NCBI GenBank assembly: GCA_902798705.1
Contig: CADBXS010000022.1
Location: 30,544 to 78,893 of the forward strand
Reading direction: 5' to 3'
From: an uncultured Bacteroidales bacterium
GTDB taxonomy: Bacteria; Bacteroidota; Bacteroidia; Bacteroidales; Bacteroidaceae
Length of the DNA: 48,350 bases
Made by a program: the position numbers and the translations under genes
Part shown: positions 31,840 to 41,934 of the stretch, piece by piece
Layout: each line of letters opens with the position of its first letter
How positions within the stretch are numbered: position 1 is the stretch's first letter
Notes under the pieces: model-generated
The model's input: only the letters and a program-made list of their open reading frames with translations
The model's database searches: none
Told to the model about the DNA's origin: nothing

Positions 31840-33279
31840 ATGAAACGTTTATTTTTAAAACAGATTCTTCTCGTCTGCCTACTTTTGTTGAAGGCAGCAA
31901 GTGGAAATGCAACGACATCGTTGTATTCCAACCCCGACGACAGTATTTTCTCCTACATGAAGCGAGCCATGCGCTTCAACGAACTCTTTCCACAGGAGAA
32001 AGTGTATCTTCATTTCGACAACACGGGCTACTTCAAGGGCGAAACCATGTGGTTTCAGGTCTATGTGGTTCGTGCCGATAACGGTCGGCTTAGCGACCTC
32101 AGCAAGATAGTCTATGTGGAACTGCTTGACCCAAGCGGTAACATCATAGAGAAACGAAACATCAAAATCGTGGATGGTTTGGGCTATGGCGACATCAAGC
32201 TCGACAGCATGATTTTCGTCACAGGCTTCTACGAAGTGAGAGCCTACACGCGCTACATGACCAACTGGGCAAAGGGTGGTGCCGTGGATAAGGACAGCGC
32301 AAAGGGACTCGACAAGAAAGTTGTCACCTCCAATAGTTGGCTTAAAATGGACAAGAAGAACAAAGACACCAGCTATCTGTCGGGCATCTTCTCGCGCGTA
32401 TTTCCTATTTTTAAAGAACCCCAAGCGGAAGGCGACTATTCTTACCCTGCCATCGACACCCTCAGCTACCGTTACCGTCTGCCTGATCGCGAATTTAATG
32501 TGGACACCTTGGGAAACCTCGAAGGACAGGGAAAGAAGGGACGCAAAGCCCATGACTTCGTCGTCAACTTCTATCCCGAAGGAGGCGACTTGGTGAAGGG
32601 TATGCGCAGCCGAGTGGCCTTCGAAGTTATCGACCGCAAGACACTCGAACATCAGAAAGTGGTTGGCATGGTGATGGACAAAAATGGCGAAGTGCTTGCC
32701 ATCACCCCAACGGGCAAGAACGGACGTGGCATCTTCGAAATCATCCCACAGACCGACGACTTACAGTTAATCATCACCGACACCAACCGCAAGAAGCATG
32801 AATTCGAACTGCCTACAGTGAATGACGAAGGCTGCGTGGTGCGCATGAACACACTCGACGATGCCGAAATCTCCACACTACTGCAATGCTCACCGGCATT
32901 GGTCGGCAGAAAGCTGGGCTACGTCATCATGAACGAAGGAAACATCGTCTTTGCTGACACCATCACGGCTGAACCAAACATGAGTCTGGCCTGGCGACGC
33001 GCTGAGATGAAGCCTGGCGTCAACCAACTCACAGTCTTCACTGCCGACGGACACATCCAAGCCGAGCGACGCTTCTTCATCTGCCCTCTCTTCACCGAAG
33101 AGAACAACATCACCATCATTGTTGATTCCGACTCCGTGCTAAAGCCATGCGGCAAAGTTAAACTCCAACTCAACACCGTAGCCAATGCCCATCTCTCCTT
33201 GCAGGTACACTCAACAACGGAAAGTCGGGCGACATCCGCACTTACATGCTGCTCGGCAGTGACATCCGAGGCTACATAG
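31840..33279 (+). pseudogene. N-terminal part of a frameshifted large envelope protein (MG2-like strands)
   Basis: 479 aa with signal peptide (MKRLFLKQILLVCLLLLKAASGNA). Early 'EKVYLHFDNTGYFKGETMWFQVYVV' is typical of the alpha-2-macroglobulin MG2-like domain that opens a family of large Bacteroidetes envelope proteins. More beta-sandwich repeats follow. The frame ends at 33279 with an unrelated-looking peptide, while the family sequence resumes one frame back (NNGKSGDIRTYMLLG...) at about 33201-33246. The break therefore lies near 33199-33210. The two parts together would make a protein of ~1310 aa. A base loss, a small deletion or an assembly error would explain it. Confidence 0.75.
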
Positions 33280-35771
33280 CACATCCCGAATACTATTTCG
33301 AGAAGGATGACCGCGTGCACCGCATGGCTGCCGACACGCTCATGCTCGTACAAGGATGGCGACGATACGCATGGGAACAGATGACCGACCCCAAACCGAT
33401 GTCGGGTAAGCATCAAATCATCGAGGACAAGCAGTATGTCTATGGACGAATTGGCAATTCACAAAGCATTTGGTTAAGGAACCATCCCATCGATAGCGTT
33501 CTAATCAGTGCCACACTTTGGAATTTCGAACAGCAGAAGAGCCTCAAGGGAAAGGCCTTCACTGACTCCTTAGGCAATTATGCTTTCCGCATCAACGACG
33601 ACTTGTATGGCTACTACAACATGGACCTATTATCACGCATCGAGGGAGAGCCGAAAACCTTCACCATCACCATCGACCGACAGTTCCGCCCATCCTTACG
33701 AACCATCATGAAGGAAGAATCGCAGCGAATCGATGTGCCGCAGCCGAATCTCTTCGAAGTCAAACGCACCGTCTCCACGGATGATGATGAGGAAGAAAAA
33801 AATAAACCTTACCGCATACAGGTGGGAAAGCGTGAGTTCCTCACCAAGACCGTCAAGGTGAAATCCAAAAAGAGCTACTGGACCGACCCTGGCATCGGCT
33901 GGTATGGCGAAGACAATGCACGCCTCTATGCACAAATCTACTATGATGCAGAAGATATCTCCCAGGGCATGTTGGACCGTGGTGAAATCGTTCCTGTCAT
34001 TGAACAATACCTGGAGAGAGTCAATCCTTTGTTCAAAGTCAAAGATATTAATAAGACTGACTCTGAAGGTCATCTCCTCTATCAATACGTTGATGGTAAA
34101 CGTTTAATTCAAAATGTTTACTACAACGACAAACCTATTCACCCAATCATTGGTAATTACATGTCGGTTCCAACCCCTGTCCATGAAGGCGAAAGTCCTC
34201 GTGAAGTTTATTCCCCTCCAATTTTTCTCGATGAAGTAAAATCCATATACATCAGCCACAATCCATCAAGCAGCGACTATCGAATCTGGATATTCCCATA
34301 TCCTTCCTTCTCCACCGAGAGCAAGAAGGGCAGACGCTCCACTCATTTCTACGGCTACAGCATTCCGTCGAAGTTTGAGATGGATGACTACACCAATCTG
34401 CCTTCGATGGAAGACTTCCGCCGAACACTCTATTGGGCTCCAAATCTGCAAACCGACGTGACGGGACGTGCCACCGTGGAATTCTTCAACAACTCCTCTT
34501 GCAAGCACATCTATGTCTCTGCCGAAGGTATTGGCGACGCGGGAGGATTCATTGCCTACGACAAGACTCACGCCGCCTACAAGCTGGAGGAAATCAAGGC
34601 TGATGAACAAGAGGAAAAAGAGGGAGCAAATACCCCTGGCTCGCCTGATGCCAACCAACCTGTCAATGTGCAGGCCGTCGTGATTGACAAGAACACTCGC
34701 GAGCGCATTCCTCATGCACACGTCTATGTGGATGCTGACAACGGAACCATGACCAACCTCGACGGACAGTTTGTTGTCAATGCACGCCGCAGCGACCAAA
34801 TCCGCATTTCCTTCGTTGGCTACGAAACGCTTGCCGTGTCAGCCAGTGAACTCACCCTTGCCTCCGATTCCATCATGCCTGTCCTTGCCCTCAGTCCTGC
34901 CGAGAACATGCTGAGCGAAGTGGTGGTAGAACCTGTTGACCACATCATCCGCCAGCTCATTGCCAACTACGACAAGGAATTCAAATCAAAGAAAAACAAG
35001 AGTTCCCGTTTCTACTATCGTCAGACCACCAGCGTACTGGACAACTGCACGGAATACACCGAGGCTTTCTTCAACGCCAATTCCAACTACTCCATCCGCA
35101 ACCTCGGCATCGTCAACGGACGGTACGCCTATGTGGACCACGACTCCATGGGCGTTTATACCAATGTCAACAATTTCCAGTTCCTCTCCGAACTGCCTGT
35201 AAGAGGGCAATCTGACAAAGTCATTGGTCCGCTCAGCAATAGATACAAGGACTTCTACGACATCAGCTACGAAACGCTCTCCAGTCCAACCACAGGAAAA
35301 CCGACCCACTACAAAATCCATTTCACTCCTAAGCCAAGCATCAAGGCTTCCATCATCGAGGCAACACTCTATGTATCCACCGTTTCGCGCACACTCGAAC
35401 GCTACGAGGGCACAGTACACAATCTGAATGTGCGCGATGCCAATTGGAGGAAATTCCCTATCCTTGCAAACTTCGACATCAGCTACACTCGCGACCGCAA
35501 ATACACCGAAGTGCAGTCAGTTGTTGTCGATGCCACAGCCGTGTACGACGGACTTCCATACCAATTCTCGTCCATGCTCTTCAACACGGGCAAGCTCAAG
35601 GAGAAGCAGAACAAGTTCATCCACACCAACGACAATCTGCGCAAGCAAATCGACACCACCACTTACAACCCTCGCTTCTGGGACGAAAACGAAATCGTGA
35701 AGCGAACCGACCTCGAGAACTCCATCATCGAAATGATGGAAAAGAAAGAACTTTTCTCCAATTATAAATAA
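33246..35771 (+). pseudogene. C-terminal part of the same envelope protein, with carboxypeptidase-regulatory-like domain
   Basis: 841 aa from the first ATG, but the homologous reading frame is already open from about 33201, so this is the continuation of the previous gene. The 'MLLGSDIRGYIAHPEYYF' block is the family's conserved centre. Around residue 480 a CarboxypepD_reg-like beta-sandwich appears (AVVIDKNTRERIPHAHVYV, GQFVVNARRSDQIRISFVGYE), as in TonB-dependent receptor N-termini. The last ~270 residues resemble the region that follows such domains in DUF5686-like proteins. No barrel is evident. If the frame is intact in vivo, the product is a periplasmic or outer-membrane-associated protein. 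Confidence 0.75.
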
Positions 35772-35834
35772 GGTCGTTGGCGTTGCCATTGGCGTTAGCT
35801 TTTGGCTTCCCTCCCCTTTTGGGGAGCTGGAGGG

Positions 35835-36010
35835 GGCAATTAAGGGATTTACTGAAACGCAACTTTGATTCAACTATATGTGCGAAGGTTCATTAATTCG
35901 ACGATGAACCTTCGCGAGATTTATGCCGAACGTTCGCGAGAAAAACGCCGAGGGTTCGGCATTTTAGTTCAATCAAATGAATGATTCAGTACAATCAAAG
36001 AAGCGAGTTA
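35835..36010. repeat. 22-bp-period intergenic array, copy 3 (8 units)
   Basis: Eight consecutive 22-bp units. Two left units carry GGATTTACTGAA and TTTGATTCAACTA. Four central units carry CGAAGGTTC, GAACCTTCG, CGAACGTTCGC and CGAGGGTTCGGC. Two right units carry AATCAAATGAATGATTCA and TACAATCAAAG. Compared with 4872-5113 the right flank lacks exactly two units (44 bp). Preceded by a TTTTGGGGAGCTGGAGGGGG stretch also seen near 46396. It occupies the 423-bp gap 35772-36194 together with the next promoter. Confidence 0.8.
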
Positions 36011-36130
36011 CAAAAATACCTTCCGAAAAGCTGAGATAGTAAGTGAGAAGGAATTGTATTTGTTTCTTCAACGATAGCCTTTCCTTCTCAAAAAATTCTC
36101 CAATCTCTTTTCACTTTTCTCTTTTTCCCT

Positions 36131-36138
36131 TATCTTTG
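36131..36138 (+). promoter_or_regulatory. Promoter -7 box (TATCTTTG) of the 1071-aa gene
   Basis: TATCTTTGC fits TAnnTTTG, 57 bp before the start codon; the -33 region is T-rich without a clear TTTG. Confidence 0.6.
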
Positions 36139-36194
36139 CAACATCTTTTCGACAAAAGAATTGTACTAACTATCATTTATAAAATTTTTGCAAT

Positions 36195-39100
36195 ATGAGA
36201 AAAATCTACATGCTCTTTGCAGGAATGGTTTGCTCAGCAGCAATCCATGCACAGACCACACTTCCTCGCGCGGTCTATACACTCGACTTCGAGGGAGCTA
36301 CCACGGTGGCAGATGTCAAAGGAACTCAAGTGGGTGACGGCGAACTGCGCCAATCCACCGACCCAAACTTCGGTACCTACTACCAGAACGCACCCAATGC
36401 AGCCGTTGCCACCAAGGCAACGAACTACCTCCGCATCGAAACCGACGGACTGAAGAAGGCTGGTGAGAAAGCCACCGACGCCATCTCTATCGGATTCTGG
36501 GTGAACCCAACTGTGGCAAACACCGTATTCCCAAACATCAACTACTACTATTCCGTTCTCTACACCTTCTATACAGCAGGCAATCGTGGACTCACTTCCA
36601 GCGATGGATGGAACGGACCTATGTGGGCACAGAACGCACGCGGATGGCTGCAAATCAACGACTGGGCCGGTCGCTGGGATGACTTCGGCGATGACGAAAA
36701 CGTCAATGCTGCTAACACCATCAACACAGACTGGCTCAAACAACACACGGAAGAGCAAATCGTGCAGGATGCTGAAGGCAACGACTCCATCGCCCTTGTG
36801 CCAACCGACTTCAACGACAACTGGCACTACGTGGCACTCGTCCTCTCGCAGAAAGACAACACCGCCAACATCTACGTGGACGCACAGCTCTTCAACCAGT
36901 GGAACTGCAAGGCCGACTTCTACAGCGACGGTTCTGCTTCCTATTTCTTCAAAAACCTCGGTGGCTATGCTGACCTCTACCTCGGTGGTGTGGCACAGTG
37001 GACTTGGGCTGACCCCGACCCAGCCTTTGCTTACGACGACTTCACCATCTACGCTGGTCCGCTCGACGAAGAACAGCAGCAACTCGTCATGAAAATCAAG
37101 AGCGGCGAAGTGGATGACGACGTTCGCCTTGCATTGGCTCAGAGCGAATTCATCAACGTGATGGACGAATACGAGGAATTCCTTGGCGAACTCGAAGAAT
37201 ACGAGACTCTCTTCGAAGGACTCGAGACCTACGCTACAGGCATTTCCGACGAACTCGACGACAACCCAAGCATCGAAGGATACACTACGGGTGCAGCTAA
37301 CATCCTTGCTCGCATCGAGGAAATCAAGCAGATTGTGTCGGCTTGCAATGCAGCCAAGGCCAACATCGCTGCCGAGAAGGAATATGCCGAAATCACCAAC
37401 TATCCAGGCAAGGACAGCTACATCGAAGCACTCGAAGCAGCACTGGCTAAGCTCGACAACCCAACTTCCGCTGAGGATGCTGAAGCTGCCATCGCAGCCG
37501 TAGCAGCAGCCAAGGGACGCTACGTCACTTCGCAGCCGCTTCCAGAAGATGGCTCAGGCATCAATGTCACAGCCCTCGTGCTCCATCCTTGGTTCTGCAA
37601 TCCTGATGCTGAACCAACCCAGAACGAGGACGGTTCCTACAGTTTCCCTTACGAAACCGACCATGCCTACGCTGTCAACTCCACTCCTTCTGATGCCAAC
37701 GCAACAGGATGGGTGAACGGCAACTCCTTCGTGGTGGATGATGCTCGTGTCAACTGGACAGAAGGACGCATCACATGGAACAACTGGCACAACAAGACCA
37801 CAGTCGGTTCCCTCGATGTTCACCAAGACATCACAGGGCTTCCTGCAGGCTACTACAGCGTTTCTGCCGACTGGATTACCAATGCCGCACCAACCACTCA
37901 GCACACTTACGCAACGGCTAACGGCGTGACCAAGTCATCCACTGTGCTCGACAACCAAGGTTGGGACAGCCAAGTATGGACCACTCTCGCTACCGACAAG
38001 ATTCTTGTAGGCGAAGACGGACAGCTCACCATCGGAGGTGCTTCCACTACCATCGGACAGGCATACGTCGGTTGGTTCTGCGTTACCAACTTCGTGCTCA
38101 CTTACTACGGCACCGACATCGACCTCACTGCCGACCTCCAGTCCAAGCAGGAAGACATAGCCGAACTCGTCTCTACTCTCAACTTCAAGGGCGACGTAGC
38201 AGCTACCAATGCAGCCGTTGAAAGCATCATTGCCAACAACGACACATACAACGCCATCGCTCTCCTTACCGACCTCATCGACAAGACGCAAGGTGTGGCA
38301 GCTACTGAAAACAACTTCATTGCTTCCTTCGAAAGCTTCAACGACGGAATCGTTGGCAAGACAGGTGCAGCTGCAGCAGCACTCAGCAGCGTGAGCCGCA
38401 ACATCGCCGAGGCACTCGAAGCCGACACCACCACCGTGGCAGCTATTCCAGGCTTCCAGTCGCTCATCGACACCTATCGTGCATACGCCGCTGTGGCAGA
38501 AGCAGCACAGGCATGGAACACCGAGTCTGTCAATGCTAAAATCGACGAACACATCGCCATCTTCGCCGACTCCACACCTGATGCCGACGCAGTGAAGGCT
38601 CTCCAGGACGAACTCTCCAACATGATGAAGTCGTCCATCACCGACAAGGTGGCCAGCGAAGACAACCCTCTCGACATCACGGCCTTCCTCGCTAACCCAA
38701 GCTTCACAAACGACAGCTACGCAGGATGGACAGTTGCCAACGGCACACCTGGTAACTACTACTCCGAATGTGAGTTCTACAACACCAATTTCAATATCTA
38801 CCAGATTGTAAGCGGACTGCCAGCAGGCTTCTACCGCTTCGCCGTTCAAGGCTTCTATCGCGACGGCTCTTGCGAAACAGCCTACACCAACGCTACTATG
38901 CTCGATGAAGAGACTGGCGAACCAAGCAATGTGCTCAACGCTAAGCTCTATGCCAACGAAATGCAGAGCGACATCCAGTCGTGGGCAGACTTCAAGCTCA
39001 AGGGTGAGCAGTTCAACGGCTACTGGAGTCCAAACGCAACCGATGAGTCCATCGAAGCAGAAGACGTGCTCTACTTCGCTAACACCATGGAAGCAGCCAA

Positions 39101-39410
39101 CATCCTCTTCGACCAGAAGAACTTGAACGTCGATGGCAACACCGTTGACTTCTATCTCGACGGCACACAGGACGCAAAGCTCGGTATCCGCAAAGACACC
39201 ACCATCTCTGCCGACTGGACCATCTTCGACAACTTCCATCTCTACTATCTTGGTCAGGACACCCCAACAGGCATCGAGCAGGTGAGTGAAAGCATCGCTT
39301 CACGCTCCACACTTCACGCTTCACGCTACACCCTCTCCGGTCAGCGCGTCAGCATCATCACTCGCCCAGGCATCTATATCGTGAATGGCAAGAAAGTGAT
39401 TGTGAAGTAA
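36195..39410 (+). CDS. Secreted LamG/jelly-roll modular protein with T9SS-type tail
   Basis: 1071 aa with signal peptide (MRKIYMLFAGMVCSAAIHA-Q). Residues ~25-295 look like a LamG/concanavalin-type fold (YTLDFEGATTVADV, DNWHYVALVLS, NIYVDAQLFN, YDDFTIYAGPL). Ala/Glu-rich helical spacers then alternate with two modules of the type found in the gene at 72-3785, ending FVLTYYG (~640) and FHLYYLG (~1015). The last module has 'NPSFTNDSYAGW' and 'GLPAGFYRFAVQGFYRDG'. The tail is SRYTLSGQRVS...GKKVIVK. Near the 3' end a CTTCACG heptamer array (39298-39332) is read in frame. Probably surface-bound glycan-binding; no catalytic motif seen. Confidence 0.82.
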   Translation: MRKIYMLFAGMVCSAAIHAQTTLPRAVYTLDFEGATTVADVKGTQVGDGELRQSTDPNFGTYYQNAPNAAVATKATNYLRIETDGLKKAGEKATDAISIGFWVNPTVANTVFPNINYYYSVLYTFYTAGNRGLTSSDGWNGPMWAQNARGWLQINDWAGRWDDFGDDENVNAANTINTDWLKQHTEEQIVQDAEGNDSIALVPTDFNDNWHYVALVLSQKDNTANIYVDAQLFNQWNCKADFYSDGSASYFFKNLGGYADLYLGGVAQWTWADPDPAFAYDDFTIYAGPLDEEQQQLVMKIKSGEVDDDVRLALAQSEFINVMDEYEEFLGELEEYETLFEGLETYATGISDELDDNPSIEGYTTGAANILARIEEIKQIVSACNAAKANIAAEKEYAEITNYPGKDSYIEALEAALAKLDNPTSAEDAEAAIAAVAAAKGRYVTSQPLPEDGSGINVTALVLHPWFCNPDAEPTQNEDGSYSFPYETDHAYAVNSTPSDANATGWVNGNSFVVDDARVNWTEGRITWNNWHNKTTVGSLDVHQDITGLPAGYYSVSADWITNAAPTTQHTYATANGVTKSSTVLDNQGWDSQVWTTLATDKILVGEDGQLTIGGASTTIGQAYVGWFCVTNFVLTYYGTDIDLTADLQSKQEDIAELVSTLNFKGDVAATNAAVESIIANNDTYNAIALLTDLIDKTQGVAATENNFIASFESFNDGIVGKTGAAAAALSSVSRNIAEALEADTTTVAAIPGFQSLIDTYRAYAAVAEAAQAWNTESVNAKIDEHIAIFADSTPDADAVKALQDELSNMMKSSITDKVASEDNPLDITAFLANPSFTNDSYAGWTVANGTPGNYYSECEFYNTNFNIYQIVSGLPAGFYRFAVQGFYRDGSCETAYTNATMLDEETGEPSNVLNAKLYANEMQSDIQSWADFKLKGEQFNGYWSPNATDESIEAEDVLYFANTMEAANILFDQKNLNVDGNTVDFYLDGTQDAKLGIRKDTTISADWTIFDNFHLYYLGQDTPTGIEQVSESIASRSTLHASRYTLSGQRVSIITRPGIYIVNGKKVIVK

Positions 39411-39460
39411 TTCCCAGCATCTCCATTTCGACATCTATCAAGTCGAACTGATAACAAAGT

Positions 39461-39490
39461 GAAGGCGGAAGGAACATCCCTTCCGCCTTC
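39461..39490 (+). terminator. Terminator after the 1071-aa gene
   Basis: GAAGGCGGAAGG / CCTTCCGCCTTC with a 6-nt loop, then ATTATTAT; 50 bp after the stop codon, within the 309-bp gap 39411-39719. Confidence 0.75.
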
Positions 39491-39659
39491 ATTATTATAT
39501 TGTCATCCGCAAAAAAAGGACAGAGCTTGAAAGTTAGAAACTCTTGCCACCAATCCATGAAATACACGATCCAAACTATTCCACTATGTTTATTCCTCCC
39601 AATTGCCAAGTTCTGATTCCTCTGTTGAGGGTTTCAGGTTGAAATGTAGGCATAAAAAA

Positions 39660-39694
39660 CCACTCCCTTGCATGGATAAGATGCAAAGGAGTGG
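39660..39694 (-). terminator. Terminator of the lipoprotein-like gene (paralogous to 42856-42892)
   Basis: CCACTCCCTTGCAT / ATGCAAAGGAGTGG, with a TTTTTT run after the stem on the minus strand, 26 bp beyond the stop at 39720. Nearly the same hairpin follows the gene at 42921. Confidence 0.75.
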
Positions 39695-39719
39695 ATGAAT
39701 GTATCAGGGGATGAGAAAA

Positions 39720-40247
39720 TTAAAAAGTACCATCCTTTGTAACAGAAATAGTCAAGTGCTTACATGAGTTTGCATCTTTGGCAAATTCAGCAAGAACCGT
39801 GTTTGAGGAGAAAGCGTCGTGCATATATGCATCGTGAACTTCTCTCGAAGTTGCAATTGTACCATCGGAATTGATGATCTGAACTTGCATGACATATTTG
39901 ATCAATGCTTCACCTTGTGCAGTGGCTGTTGCACCTGGTTCTCTATTCTTTGGAGCCAATGCATAATACATTTCGAAAGTCTTTGGCATTTTGCTGGCAT
40001 CAAATTCAACGGTTTTCTCCCAATTAGCTTTTTCAACGGTTTCCATTTGACTGCCATTACTATCCGTGAAGTAAGAATTAACTCTAAATTCTGATAAAAT
40101 AGGGGAAGAAACTACCATAGAATAAATAACTCTCACTTTCTGGAATGTGGCACCCTTTGGCTGAGTGTTGTCGTCATCGTCACCTCCACATGCTGTTAAA
40201 ACTGCTGTGTGCCGCAAAGAATGATAGCGGCAAGGAATAAATTCCAA
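39720..40247 (-). pseudogene. Lipoprotein gene with broken signal peptide
   Basis: The translated frame (175 aa) has a lipobox-like LTACGGDDDD but no signal peptide before it and only a TTG start. The missing hydrophobic part is in another frame just upstream: on the minus strand, KKFWNLFLAAIILCGT (codons from about 40257 downward). A single base shift near 40205-40210 would join it to AVLTACGGDDDD, and its initiator would be ACG rather than ATG. So an ancestral surface lipoprotein has a damaged 5' end, or the sequence has errors. The mature part (about 150 residues, beta-rich) is otherwise intact and unassigned. A terminator follows at 39660. Confidence 0.65.
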
Positions 40248-40299
40248 AATTTTTTCGTGATGTTTTTTTAAAATTAAAACTAAGTTGATTTATAAATAG

Positions 40300-41079
40300 T
40301 TATTTACATTTGATGTCTTTGAATTGCCAAGTGGATGATGGCTCAATGAGGTCGAAATCGCTTGCTTCGTCAGGCAATGCAGGGAAAATGAGTGCGAAAC
40401 GCAACTTCTGGTATGGCCATGGGATGTAAGTTTGGGCAGGAGCCATCGTGACATTCTGCACACTAACAAGTCCGAGTTTTCCACCCTTGTTGCCCTTGAT
40501 GTAAGTAGTGCCATTCATATAGATTCCTAAGTTTGTAGATCTTGACTCTACTTCCATCTCGACACGAGTTTCGGTATTAGAGCAGGCAACACGCAGAATC
40601 TTCACGTTTGACGCTTTTTTCTTGTTGACATAAACAGGATTCTCTCGCATGTATCGGTAGCCCGAATAGTCGGCAAGTGTGATGTTGGCATTGTGCAAAA
40701 TGCTTGGTCCATCATCCTCGCGTCCACCTTTCACATAGAGACTCGTAATCTTTTTCGACAGGGTACGCTGATCGGTATAACCATACTTGCAGTTCAGTTT
40801 GGCTGCCTCTTCATATTTCTCAAGTGCTTCTTCCCAGTTCTCCTTTTCCTCGAAAGCCTTGGCTTCGGTCATGGCATCCTGAAAACTCTGTTCGAACTCC
40901 ACCTTCTGCTGTGCCTGAATCTCCATCTCCTTTTTCCGCTCTGCCGACTCAAGAACGGCTCTGCCTAAGTTAAGTACGCCATCGATAGTGCTTCGTGTGT
41001 CCCAACTGTTCCACGTCTGTGCATTGGAAGGGTGTGCAATCACCAACCCTAATACTGCTAATAAAAAATACTTTTTCAT
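40300..41079 (-). CDS. Secreted/periplasmic protein with N-terminal helical (TPR-like) region
   Basis: 259 aa with signal peptide (MKKYFLLAVLGLVIAHPSNA-Q). Residues ~45-115 form a long Glu/Lys-rich helix and a single TPR-like pair (AFEEKENWEEALEKYEEAAKL). The C-terminal ~140 residues are beta-rich (RVEMEVESRSTNLGIYMNGTTY). I do not recognise the family. It precedes the damaged lipoprotein gene on the same strand (52-bp gap). A -7 box TATTTTTG lies at 41141-41148 on the minus strand. Confidence 0.75.
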   Translation of the reverse strand: MKKYFLLAVLGLVIAHPSNAQTWNSWDTRSTIDGVLNLGRAVLESAERKKEMEIQAQQKVEFEQSFQDAMTEAKAFEEKENWEEALEKYEEAAKLNCKYGYTDQRTLSKKITSLYVKGGREDDGPSILHNANITLADYSGYRYMRENPVYVNKKKASNVKILRVACSNTETRVEMEVESRSTNLGIYMNGTTYIKGNKGGKLGLVSVQNVTMAPAQTYIPWPYQKLRFALIFPALPDEASDFDLIEPSSTWQFKDIKCK

Positions 41080-41140
41080 ATTCTCAAAATTTGTTTCATT
41101 TAGTAATATTAATTTCTGATTCCTCTTGATAATCTCCCTG

Positions 41141-41148
41141 CAAAAATA
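41141..41148 (-). promoter_or_regulatory. Promoter -7 box (TATTTTTG) of the periplasmic protein gene
   Basis: CAAAAATA on the plus strand, 62 bp upstream of the start at 41079. Confidence 0.5.
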
Positions 41149-41297
41149 ATTTGAAAAAATGATTGAAGAGTTGTGTTAGTGTAAATTTGTTTGAAGATGT
41201 TGCGCGAGATACTGAATTTTGCGCAAAAATTACGCTTTTTAGGGGCCGTACAAGCTATTTGACCACGTAGTTTATGTAGCTTTACCCAATAAAAATG

Positions 41298-41305
41298 TAC
41301 CTTTG
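41298..41305 (+). promoter_or_regulatory. Promoter -7 box (TACCTTTG) of the 201-aa membrane protein gene
   Basis: TACCTTTGC, 24 bp before the start codon; no TTTG at the usual -33 spacing. Confidence 0.6.
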
Positions 41306-41328
41306 CATTATAATTCAATTCGACTTTC

Positions 41329-41934
41329 ATGGAAACAATGGATGTAAAAAACACTCCAACTGAAACTGCGAAAAGCATTGAAAACAAATACAGGGTGAAC
41401 CATGTTGATAGTGGATTCCCTCGATGGCTCATTGAGTCGGCCTTTGTCTGTATGCTTGTGCAGGCCCTCATCAACTGGACTCCTCTGTTACACTGGTTCG
41501 AAGCTAACATGCCATGGGCACAGGCAGTGTTTTCCACTTACGGCGAGTTGGTGATGTTTGTGGCGCTGATGCGTGGCATGCGTTCTCTCTATCATCCGTT
41601 CACAGGATGGTGGTGGTGTATCATTGCGCTCAATGTCATGGGGTTCATAGCGTTCCTGCTACCACAATTTGAGGAAGTCTTTGGCTTGCCGGTGGCGGTG
41701 TCCCTCTTGCTGGTCTATCTGCCTTTGGGAATTCTGTTGTGGGTCTTCTATCGCGGTCGCCTGCGCCAGGTAGGCATTTGGATGGCACTCTATATCCTCA
41801 TCTCGAGCATCATCCCTGTTCTATGGTATTTGCTGCTAAACCCTGAATTGGGTTTATCTGATTTATTCTTGGAAATCCCCACCGTCCTCGTCATTGCTAT
41901 CTTTGCCTGGGTCATGCGACGGGTGCTGGTTTGA
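41329..41934 (+). CDS. Integral membrane protein of unknown function
   Basis: 201 aa. A ~35-residue polar N-terminus is followed by about five hydrophobic helices (near residues 38-57, 65-82, 90-110, 120-140, 145-165, then 175-195). It ends in the basic RRVLV. No family recognised. Its last 72 bp overlap, tail to tail, the 3' end of the AraC-type regulator gene on the other strand, so the two transcripts are complementary there. Confidence 0.75.
   Translation: METMDVKNTPTETAKSIENKYRVNHVDSGFPRWLIESAFVCMLVQALINWTPLLHWFEANMPWAQAVFSTYGELVMFVALMRGMRSLYHPFTGWWWCIIALNVMGFIAFLLPQFEEVFGLPVAVSLLLVYLPLGILLWVFYRGRLRQVGIWMALYILISSIIPVLWYLLLNPELGLSDLFLEIPTVLVIAIFAWVMRRVLV

Noticed and set aside
37935-39239. 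434-codon minus-strand open frame within the 1071-aa gene
   Set aside because: Val/Cys/Glu-rich shadow caused by the codon bias of the sense gene.
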